Origin: Spirometra erinaceieuropaei
Lineage: Eukaryota > Platyhelminthes > Cestoda > Diphyllobothriidea > Diphyllobothriidae
Length of the DNA stretch: 64,000 bases
Direction of reading: 5' to 3'
Assembly (NCBI GenBank): GCA_902702965.1
Contig: CACRXP010000418.1
Location: 35,433-99,432, forward strand
Shown here: piece after piece, positions 48,701 to 60,700 of the stretch
How the letters are laid out: each line of letters opens with the position of its first letter
How positions within the stretch are numbered: the first letter of the stretch is position 1
Notes under the pieces: model-generated
The model's input: only the letters and a program-made list of their open reading frames with translations
What the model was told of the DNA's origin: nothing
Databases searched by the model: none
Program-made: the position numbers and the translations under genes

Positions 48701-51700
48701 GATGAACACCTTGCTATTTATCGCCTCCGTTGTTGAACGCCAGGCGAGTCGTTCTCCGAATTTGATGGCCACCCAAACCATCAGGTGTCGATAGTTCCCG
48801 AAAGTTGGTGTCGATACAGTGTGTTCTCGTGGGAAGTTCTTTCCACATATGACCACCTGGACCGGATTTGGAGGCTTGTCAAAAAATAAGACCTCATCAC
48901 AAAAGTAGATGCTTTTCCAGAATGAAAGTCGATAAGGCGTGGTTATGTAGCCCCACCTGATGGACACAATACTGTTGACCTACTCAGTTATTTTGAGTTG
49001 GTGTGATTACGTTGGCATGGTGTTGCTGTGCGTTGTGGTGTGTGTTCTGTTGGCGGCCTTGTTTTTTTGTTGCCCTGTCTACCTCTTTTGGCCCGATGCC
49101 AGTGGTCCTTCTTGACATTTAGCCTGTCGGTTTAGGGCTGCGGTTAAGGGCTAGGGTTAGGGGTTAGTGCAACTATTTCTCAACCACTCAAAGTACGACC
49201 GCGCATTCCCAATAGCTTTTCTTTTGCATACAACTACTTGGCCTCGTCGCCTGTGCGTTCTCCGGTCCCACCTGTAAAAAGCCCTATTACCACCGGTGCC
49301 GTATTACAGGTGGCTGGGGTTTGTTTACCTCAGGTGCGGTCGCATACCCGCATCTAACCTGAAAGTCTATGATCAATATATTCTTGAGAAAACCAAAAAA
49401 CGTCCTGTAGTAAGTTTTGTACTCAAGCGTAACTTTTTATTGGCATTTTACTGATGGAGGGCGAATTTTTTCATCCTTTTTCTAGTTATATGCAAAGAAA
49501 ACATTGACAGATGTTCCCTGTGAATAGTCTCAAGAGGCACATAACGATGCTTTTTTAGTGTTCGACGAATAAAATGGTCGTCTTGCTTACTTGTGGACCG
49601 TTTTGCTTCATCTTGCTTAACTCTAGGCACTGTTTTATTATTAATAATTCTCCAGAGAGTGACTTGGCTGATATTAAAAATACTAGATTATGACTCTCGC
49701 GACAGCCCTTCGGCTGCCATTTTTCGTGTCCGTTCAAAGTCAGTTTACGACAGGAACTGTTTCGACATCTTTGTTGCGCGGCGTGGCACAGAAACGTGGC
49801 AGCATGTAGCGCGCAATCTGCATGTTTACGTGTTTACGCCTACTAATTCCCGGTGTAATAAAACAAATACTGTCGAACAAGCATATTGCTGCGTTTGACC
49901 ACATAAACCATAACAATCTTGCTAAATAGAATTTTTGAAGTGAAAATTCCCTCTTGTTTCATAAAAAGGATGTGTTTCTGCATACCTGCCCTCACCTGAG
50001 TTCCATGAACTCAAAATCACAATGTCCCTTTCCAGAATGAGTTTCTTTTAATATTTTCTTGGTTTTTACGAACATTCCTTTTTAACACAACGCACACAAA
50101 CAAGAGATTTTAATAGATGATACTTAACAGCATAGGACATTACGTGGATATCCGGAAACGCCCAAATTTGCCTAATCTTGGCCTGCTCTCCCTCACTAAA
50201 ACAGACCTCACGTGAATTATTCTTTAGAAAAGGGCTTTCTGGGATTCTTATCAATTCTAAAAATTAAACTAACCACACCAGATACATGTCGTACCACTAG
50301 CTCCTATACCAATGTCGACATTTCATGAGTTAGATCATCTACTGTAAGTCTGTATGCTACCTGGTGAGTTATTACGTTGTTATTACGCTGAGTTATTACG
50401 TTATTATCTGGGGGTTATTACGTTGAGGGGAATGCGTCTTCATGTCTTCAGATAATCAACTCGGCTTTGCCTAACCGCACTCCTCAACCACGGTGTAACT
50501 GTGAACGCTGTCACCTCCCGCAAACATACTGTTGCCGTCTTACTTTGTAGCATTTTCTCACAGGCGGCTTTTAGAACGAAATGACATGACTTATTAGCGT
50601 TTGTATCCCATCTGCTGGTCCTGTTTCAACAAAACAATTGTCGCTATTATGTGCACCTCAACTTCATTGCATTGCTTTGTGGAGCACATTGCTAGTAGAA
50701 AGCCACCAACAACTTTTCGAGTGATAAATGTGACGGTAACCGAGCAGACATTTTGTACAATCGTTGCCGGACTCTTGGCGTCACATTCTAAATAGTCACC
50801 GCAGACAGAATCTGAAAGAACTGGAGTCTTTGACGAGTCCAATATGGGCCGTATGATTATAAATCACAGGTCGAGTTTGAATGACAGATTGCGTTCGCAA
50901 CCGACGTGGTAATTTCCTCACCGATCACGTCGAAGTAAATAGTGGACGATACCTTGCCTCACTGTATCATCTGCCTGAACGGCGCTGATTGGTTAGATCT
51001 TTTCTGAGTCATTGTTCTGCCCAGTCGCTATCGTCACGCCGCATGGGCAGTGGGGAGGTCATTGTGCTAGATTATGTCGGCATGACGTATTAGCGTTTGT
51101 AGCTCCTCTACTGATCCTTTTTCAACTAAGAAGCTATCGTTCTTATTCTTTTTCCTGAAAAATCCCTATGTGGATTAAAATTTCATTGCTTTGCTCTATA
51201 AAACACATTTCTAGTAGAAAACGACCAATAACTTTTTAGGTGACAAATACGATGATACGAGATTAACCGGTAACCGAGAAAACATTTTATCCAACCGTTG
51301 GGAAAAAATATGTGGCACCTGACGGTTGGCGTCACATCCAAAATAATCACCACAGACAGAATCTGAGAGAACTATAGGCTTTGATGACCAGAGGACTTAT
51401 CGCATGAGGCTACTGTTGGTCGCATGGTTGCAAATTGACAGACTGAGTTTGGATCACCGATTGCCGATAATTACTCTTTGCCTTCGCAACCAGCATGGCA
51501 ATTTCCCCACTGTTCACGCCAAAGTTACTAGTTGACGATGCCTTGCCCCTCTGCACCATCTGCCAGAACAACGCCGATTGGTGGGCTCCCCTCTGCTTAA
51601 TTGTGCTGCCCAGTCGGCACCGTCATGCCGCATGGGCAGGGGAGAGGTCACTGTGTTAGATTATGTCGACATACGTGCTTTCCCTGCTTTTTTTTTTACC

Positions 51701-54700
51701 AATTTGGTGACTTCATAACCATCCTGCCTTCATCTAGTCCCTCCTCGGCGAACCTCATCCGGCCTGGGGCTCAGAAGTCGGTCTCGGCCTTCCAGACTCT
51801 GCTTGGTCGTACGGTTCATGGTCCCTGCTGGAATGCTTCACAAAAACCGAAACGGTGCTCGGCTGGTCGCCGACTGAATGCCTCCAAAAGGTGTCCGCCA
51901 TGATGGCCCTCGATGGCGATTGTCAGACCAGTTTTGTGCAGCCCACCGCGAAGGTCTCTGCTATGGCTGCCTTCCTTGGTCGCAGCTCAGCCGCTGGCCT
52001 GGGGCCGTCACAGTCTTCACGCATTTCGGACCAGCTGCTCTTAAAGGCACTCTTCTATGCCACTTGTCGTGGACTAGCTCTCGGGGAGTTTACTGGTGAG
52101 TACCCCGCACTACGCACTGTTCGAAGCCATCTCGCCTTCTTTTCCCTGTTGGAGTTTTTGTGGCCAATTGTGTTTATATGTCCGGTGAGACGTTTCTGAT
52201 CCTGTTGCTCGACACAGAGGCAGAAGCCTTGTCATTGAAAATTAGTCAGGGTCCCGGTGTCCTGGGCTGACAGCACTCAAGTAAGACTTGGTGCGCCGGA
52301 ACGGCCGTTTCTGGCTTATCAACCGTCATCAGCTAGCCGTATATTTATTTTCCCAAAGAACGTGTTTGCTTTCGAATTCTATTTCTTGGGACGCCTGCCT
52401 TCCAATTCATATGAATATATCCATATGGTAAAGGTATTATACCGTACTCCCGACCAAGACAAGGGAGACTGGAATGGCCATTTCTGGCTTATTAGCCGTC
52501 GTCAGCCTGCCATACCCAACCCCCAAGTGTGGATCACCTGGGGCTCGAACTCGCAACCTGTTTATCAGAAGTCCAACGCCTTTAACCACTGAGCCACGGG
52601 CGAAAAGACAACTCCGCCAGATAATGCCTTCGTACCTCCAACTACTGGGGATGAACTACCAAAGTATTCCGGAGTCTACTGCATTAAAAAAAATAATATC
52701 ATACAGAAGAAATAATGCAGTCCGCTTATTACTTACGCTTGTGGACATCCATTCTGAGAACCGAGTTGGTCTGATATCGCTGGGATAGCGCTCATGGAAA
52801 TTGCAATACCGTTCACAAAATTTGAGTGCGATGGGCTCCCTCACCAATCTCCGTTCATTTTCACTTGTTCGATTTGCCTTGGTCACCTGTCCCAATGTAA
52901 ACTATTGATTAGCGGTTAACTTAAATTGGTTTACACTTTAAACGTCTTTTATTGTTTACTTATTTGAACTCACCGCCTTGTTTTCCTTGCCAAATGTAAG
53001 GGTGTTGTAAGTTTTGAGTCACACTCTGAAATACTTAACTCACTTTCCTTATTTTTGGCATTTGACATACCATCCAGATGCCCCACCTGTAAAAGCATGT
53101 AAGACAAACGGCTGTATCCAGTTGGTGGTACTTGGGGGCCTTCACTAGATCCTTTCCCCTAGTTTTTTGGTAGATTTGAGTGACTGCATTTCACCGTCCT
53201 TGCCTCACCCTGCCCGAAACCGTCCCGAATTTGGACAAGGAGTCTATGACCAGCATTGCTAACTGACACCCTCTCCGCCTTTGTTTATCTTTGCCAGATT
53301 TACTGGACACAATGAGCTCAATTCTTCCCCTCCTTGTTCCGCAACCCATCCAGGAGATTCTCCGGTTCCAGATCACTCATGCAAACTCAGCTGTGCTGTC
53401 TGATGCAGGCCCCCTGAATCAACTGCACTGCCATGTTCTACGGTTCATGGCCCACCTCGTCATCTGTCTGCAACGCCTTGAGCCTGAACTTCCAGTTAGT
53501 CATTTTACTGTACTTATTCACTCGCCCAACAACACATTCTCTGACTTGTTGACCGGAAAAAGTCGGTAAGATGGGGTTATGTGGCCCCGCGTTGTGGACA
53601 CGATACTGCTGGGGTTGGGGTTAGGGGTCAGGGCTGTAATTTGGAGTTAGGGGTTAGAGTTAGGTGTTAGGGTTAGGGTTAGTTCAACTGAACAGTATTT
53701 GGGATTTTAGTCCCATTTTAGGCGGCAGCCAGCCACTTTGCGGGCGCCTTTTTGGTAATTTATGTTCTGGTTGTGTGGTCGTTTTTTAATTTCATATAGA
53801 ATACATCTTTTTTGGGAAATGGAAAGGTTACGAGGTCAGCGTCTTCGTGAGACCCCGATTGGTTTACGGAATGCCAGTCTGGACACCGTGGATGAGGAAA
53901 GAGGCAAGGAAATGGTTTATGGCTGAGGTTACTTACTCCGGGAAGCAATGCTACTAAAAGAAAATAACTAGTGATATTTACTTGTACGTAACAAAGAAAG
54001 AAAGAAAAAAGATCTCGCGATGACTGTTTCGTGGGGGCGCTCGAGGTGCTTTGAGGTAGTCATCGGAGTAAAAGTACGGCAGTACAATACCTTTCTGACA
54101 ATGGCCTCCAAGGGACATTAAATTCATTTACTATTATCATTAGATGGTAAGAATAGTGTCTCCTTTTAATCGCTGACAATATAGAGGATCATAATTTGCC
54201 AAAAAGTTCTTAAAGTAAGTTGTGGTTATGTAGCTCCACCTGATGGACAGAATACTGTTGGGTTAGGGGTTAGGACAACTATTTCTCAACCACTCAAAAT
54301 ACAACAGCGGATTCCAAATAGCTTTTATTTTGCATACAACTACTTGGCCTGGTCTCCTGTGCGTTCACCGGTACCGTATTACAGTTGGCTGGGGTTTCTA
54401 TACTTCAGGTGGGGCTACATAACCACATATGACCAAAAAGTGTCCCTTTCCTCCCAGGACCATCAGTGCACGCGCATTTTGGAGGCCTACATTGCAAGCC
54501 TGATTGCCGAGCACAGACTGCCGCTTGTTGCCCACTACACTGCCTGCCTTTCCTCGCCGGCACTTCAGACCCAGTGGTACGCTGCGTTTCTATCAGGTAA
54601 GAAGGACGTTTTTACCGTCCCCCCGCTCCCCCCCCCCGTTGTGGTGCCATCTGTTTCTGCGATCCCGATAGTGTTTACCACCCCGTCCCCTCCTCAGCTT

Positions 54701-57700
54701 GTAGAGCAAGTGGAATGACTAACACACTGAGAGTCTTCGGAGGGGGGGGGGGAATTTTAGTGAATCACTAGGAGACGTCCTGGAGAGTAGTCACGGGGGG
54801 GGGGGCTCTTATCGGGATCCTCAACTGCATTTTTTCTCTTTTGATATGCAGTTCTTCGTGCTTCTCTCTCAAGACTTGGGCGTAATGACACATCTGACTA
54901 ATCGTGCTCGATCGCCCTCCCCCCGCTTCCAGCCTTGTATGGTAGAGGGGATGCCTCATCTCCCTCTTCTGCCTGAAAACAGTGCTTAATGGCACTCTGA
55001 AATGGCCTGTTTGATTTCCGAGGAATGTAATGCTCTAACGTGGAGTACATTCTTCGAAACAGGCCTTTTCAGGTACGGTCCGAAAGTTGATCTGAATATT
55101 TGAGCTGACATCCATCAGCTACTGCGGAATAACCGCGTAGTATTCACAAACCGCCAGTAAGCAGCCAGTAGAATGGAATTGTGTAATTATTTATCATACT
55201 GACAACACAGGCACTAGCTAAAAGCCCATACACGCCTCGTGCCGCTGTCTGACGCAGCTGCGAGGGGTTCGGGTCATCAGTGGGTCCCCCAGCCTTCCAC
55301 GTGTGTTTTCTGGTATATGAGCTTTGTTTCACCCTGCCTTGTTTAATATCTGAGGAATGTAATGCGCGAACGTGGAGTAACTTCTTCGCAGCAGACCTTT
55401 TCAGGCACGGTCTGAAAGTTGATATTGGAGCTGAACTCCATCAGCTACAGTGGAGTAACCGCGTAACATTCACAACCCCCCAACAGGCAGCCAGTAGCAT
55501 ACAATTGTGCAATTATTTGGCATACTGACAACACCCGCGCGTTTCGCCAATCTTGGATTCGGGGAAGGCTGGAGAGACCCACTGATGGGCCGAATCCCTC
55601 GCAGCTGCGTCAGGTGATGGCACAAGATCGGCGAACCAGGCGTTTATGAGCTTCTGGCTAGTACCTCCGTTATCAGTATGGCAAATAATTACACAGTTAT
55701 ATGCTACTGACTGCCTGTTGGGGAATTGTGAATGTTACGCGGTTATTCTGCAGCAGCTGATGGATTTCAGCCCAAATATCAACTTTCGGACCGTGCCCAA
55801 AAAGGTCTTCTGTGAAGAATTTACTCCACGTTCGCGCATTAATTTCCTAGGAACTTTAACAAGACAATCAGACACTTTTGCGGATCCATGGGAATCTGTG
55901 ATGCCTTGCACAACTCCTACCAGCAGCATCCATTCGGTCGACCACCCTGTCTTCTCTTTGTCTATTTGCAGCGGTTTAACGTAAAAATATTTACAACTGT
56001 CCCCATAGTGTTTACCTCCCCCCGCCCTGTAGAGCAAGTGGACTGAATAACACATTCGGGAGGAATTTTAATGAATCACTAGGAGACATTCAGGACTGTT
56101 TTCTGGAGAGTGCTATGGGGAGGTCTTATCGGGATCCTCGAGTGCACTTTTTTCTCTTTTGATATACAGTTCTTCGTGCTCCTCTGTCAGGGCTTGGGCG
56201 TAATGACACGTCTGACTAATCGTGCTCGATTGCCCTCCCCCCGACTTCCGGCCGTGTATGATAGGGAGGATTCCCCATCGCAATCTCCTCCTTCCGGAAA
56301 TAGTGCTTAATGGCACTCTGAAATGCATTTACAAACTCCGCAGATGAGATACACCATTGGTTGCCATATAGTAACTGATAGAACGTGGGAGATTGTCTTT
56401 CAGCAGTTCCTGGTGCAACCTCACGGACAGGGTTACTCTACTTACCTCAGTTCCTGATTTTTCGAACTGATCCCCCATCTGCCGCGTAGTCGCGCTGGGA
56501 TGTTAACGCAGGTGTGCATTGGAGGCAAGAGTAATCTCAGGAAGCATTCGCCGTTAAAACCATCCACTTGACACAGACAGACGCCGGTTCTGATATGCTG
56601 CACTGAAGGGTGTCTTTTGTATCTGCGTCAGGTAAGGGTTCTACCGACTACACCTTGTGTGGTACCGCTTGTTTCCCTGGCCCCGAGAGCGTTTAACCCC
56701 TAGCAGACCAACTTAAAGAGAAGGTGCAATGACTAACGCATGAGGTCTTCAGGAAAAATTCTACTAAAACGCCAGGAGACATTCAGAACTGTTGTTGTCT
56801 CTGATGATGGGTTCGAGCAGGAATCCGAAACGTCAGGCGAACAAAACTCAGCTGTCGTGTCTCCATCTTCACGTTTAGAACTGCTTTCTGGTGAGAGAGA
56901 GAGAGAGAGAGGGAGGGAGAGAGAGAAAGAGAGAGAGTGCCACAAGGAGGTGTTGTCGGGATCATCGCCTGTTTTTTTCGTTTTGTCATCGAGCTCCCCT
57001 GCTAATGTTGTTGGTGTCATACTGATACTTCAAATTCGACGAGGCCGAAATTCTCGTAAGAGGTGACAACCGTGTGAGCCGGGAGCTACTTGAATCATGG
57101 TTTATTGGCCCCCAGTCCATTAACAAGTACAATGATCTTCCCATTCAATACTCGGTGCTGAGACTTCGCCTAGGCGGAGTAATTGGCCACGCGGGGAGCG
57201 CACAGGTGAACACTCTTCCCAACGCCCGGGTCGGTGCGTCAGATGGTCGAGTTATCACCACATCAACGTCCAACGCACGTGATGAGATTGCGGCAATTAA
57301 CGACGCGAATGTCGGCCATCAAACAATTAGCACACCGAGTGCGACGATCCCGGGTGAAGGGGGGAGCCGGGGTATGCGGTAGCATGGCGACTGCATCCTA
57401 TAAATACTGCAGCCCCTTGGGCATGAACCACCCGTATCTGCTTTTGTCTCTGATGATGGGTTCGAGCAAGAATCCGAAACGTCGGGCGAATCAAGCTCTT
57501 GTCCCAGCGATCGTGTCACCTTCTTCAAGACTACTTCCTGGGACTCGTCTCTTCGCTTCTGTTGACTTCTGATAGTTGACCTCTCATCCGCACCCAGTAG
57601 GGCGATGCCCCGATGCCGCAGAGTTCCGACAGACAACCTGGCAGAGGCTTTGGCCGGAGAAATCCGTTCTTGTTCCGCAGCCCTTGGAAGTGCTCAGTTG

Positions 57701-60700
57701 ACGAGACAGCAAAGACAGCTTCTCGGGCGTACTAAAATGAGTACCCCAACTTGAAGAGTCTTCAGTTGTCTGTCGAGACTGGTCGGACGAAATATCGACC
57801 TGATTACTCCGTTCGCCAACTCTGGAGAATGGCTGCAAAATCGACATGAGGTAGCCGGGGTTTCACCTTGTCAATGTGGAGAATATATTCGACCGCCGAC
57901 TGTTGACCAGTTGGCATAGATCCCACTAAGTCTGTTTAACCTGGCGGCTTTATAGCCTGTCTAGATTAATTCGTCTGAGTTGGCTTACTTTGTGCTGGCC
58001 CGTACGTAGAAACGGTGTGAATAAGCAGATTTAGGCAGAAACACGCATCTGTAATGTAATGGCATGATTAGCAAACTTTAAATACTGCACTTACAATCAA
58101 ATGTCTTGAGGCGTACAGTCAGAAAGGTAGTATCAAATCACGCTGGAAGAAGATGGGGAGTTTGGAAACAGCAATAGAAGGGCGTAATTTTCTGAGACAA
58201 ACAATAAGATATAAAGTGGACAACAAAAGGTGCCAATAAAAGGACAACATACGGGGAAACGTACGGTTGGTAATTCGTTCCCTGCACTCAGTGAATCTGT
58301 TTGCGACGTGAACAGGGGATTTACTGTTGGCAACTTGGCGTAGTTCGATCGATGGCCTCAGTACTTAGAGCGCCTTCGAAGTTTTGAGAACCAAACGATT
58401 CTCTTATTCCGTATGTGCTGCCATACGACATCCGGTCTGGTGTTTGGCAAGCTTGTGTCCTGTAGCCGTTGTCTCTAAGGGAGTCATTGAATGAATTCTC
58501 GTAAGGGTTTCTGAGCAGTCCTTTCTCTCGGGCAGAAACGCAACTCAGAAACATACTCACCCTCCCAGTGTGGATGTGTGAATCCGTTGATTTAGCAACT
58601 CATTCACCTGCGACATCACAGTCTTCCTGAAGCTACCACAGCCATATCATCAGCATAGTTGAGGCCAGCCAGCCGGTGTTCAATGCAAATTCGACGCAGT
58701 CAAATCGGCTTGACGAAGTGGCCGCCTTTCCTGAGTCGACCGATGTTGGCGGAGGGAGTACAGACGCCGTTTTTTCTGATCGCAGCGTTTTTGCAAGGTT
58801 TGGGTGTATATGGGCCCGTTTCGATGCCTGGAACGGTCTAGGGTTCTGCACATACAGGTTATTTGTCCAGTCAGTCCTCCTCGTATTATCGTAATTTCGT
58901 GGTTGTGCACGTTGAACACTGGCGATATTTGACCGCTGTTGCCCATAAACAACTTTTTTGAGCCATGTGCATCAACTTTGTCTCATGTGAGATACTATCT
59001 TCGGATCTGCCCAGGCTACTGACAAAATTGATTTGAGGTGATTGAGTCACGTCCAGTGTTGTTGGCCTTGAGCCAACGTCTAGACCAACTGCTGCAGATC
59101 GATACAAGTTCGGGGAGGTACAATCTGCGTCTGCTATGCCATGGTCGGCAAATCATGACCCTCGTGCATGACTGTCCGGTCATCCACGTCTTTTTTCTTC
59201 TTGTTGGTCAAAATCCTGATCGAGTGTTTGTTGTGGACCAAGAGGTGTGTGTGTGGAGTGCAACACCAAGACGCGAGCTCGGCCGTGCCATCCACCTGCG
59301 CCCCCCTCTGCCTCCGGTCTTCTTGACTCTGTCTTGAAACGGTGTCCAGAGGGCAAGTAGGAGGAGAGAGTACGGTAGATGCTGCGCATGCCTGCTCCCA
59401 TAGACTAATTCACGCGCAAGTCACCGTGCCTGCTTCAGCCTGCTGTGGAGCACACGGTGGGCATCGTCGGATGCGACGGTCGAACTATCGGGTGACGCAA
59501 CTCTTAGATCATTAACTCAAATTCTGAATTATAATCTCGCTTAGAAGGGACTGCATAGGTGAATTGTAATGTTGAGTAGCAGGCAACATAACCCTAAAAG
59601 CATTCAGTCATGCCATGATGCCGGCTTTTTAATGTGCATCTTTTTGGCCGCTTTTGTAGACCACACTCGGCAGAAGGTGACTGGTTAAGTAGTATGGCTT
59701 TCTCATTAGCTACTTGTGATCTCTTCCCACTGATCTTGGAGGTACTTATAAATCAAAATGCATTTTATAAAGGGCATGCGCAAACATATCCTCTGTTTTT
59801 TTTACTCATTTTGTAGTAAATTGCCCCGTCAACTTTTCCACTTGTAAAAACAATGTCGTCCCTTTCAATTCTCGACCAGGCGTTTCGCTTACGTTTAGGG
59901 TTCCCAAAGGGGTTCCTATCCAGACAAAATCATACATTCCGCCATGCCATTAAGACGATGCCGTAAGATTGTGAAATGGGCATGAACCGCGCTATGTACT
60001 GCGTAGGGAGGTCTTATAAGTGTACGGGGATGATGTTATTTAAAGAAACACTTTACGGCTTAGAAAATCCCACGATTTCAGCTCTTTAATTTCCTCGATA
60101 GCTTGGAGTAAATCAGTGGAAATAAAGCTTTATGAACTCAGTGCGAAAGTTGATACAAATAACCGAGCCGAAGTCAATCAGCCATAGCGCGATAACCGCG
60201 TACTATTCATAAAGGTAAGATGTGACTATGTAGCCCCACCTGATGCACACAATACTGCTGGGGTTGGGGTTAAGAGTTAGGGTTAGGGCTTAGGTTTGGG
60301 GGCTAGGGTTAGGGGTTGTGGCAGTTATTTCTCAACCGCTCAAAGTACAACCGCGCATTTCCAATATCTTTTCCTTTGCATACCATTACTTGACCTTGCC
60401 GCCTGTGCGTCCCCCGGCCCCACCTGTAAAAACCCTCTATTATCACCGGTTCTGTATTACAGGTGGCTGGGGTCAGTTTACTTCACAGATTTTGAGTATT
60501 TCGTAGCTCAAGTGGTTAGAGCGTTGGCTGTACTAAAGCCTTCCCCTTACTGCGTGGATTCGAATCCCTCCAAGGCGCCGAGTTTTTCACAGTTGGGTCA
60601 ATATGAATTATTCAAAATCTGCCAGAACATCTATGCAATACGTAAGCCTGGTAGTCATCTGATGGATTCTAGGTGAATTACTTAGGAAATCCTGCTTGGG

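Noticed and set aside
57584..58560. short minus-strand frames in Nup107 intron 11
   Set aside because: No motif, no neighbours and no splice sites that join them.
49130..60320. possible chromosome end or true telomere from TTAGGG runs
   Set aside because: The runs are short, degenerate and lie inside repeated small elements within introns.
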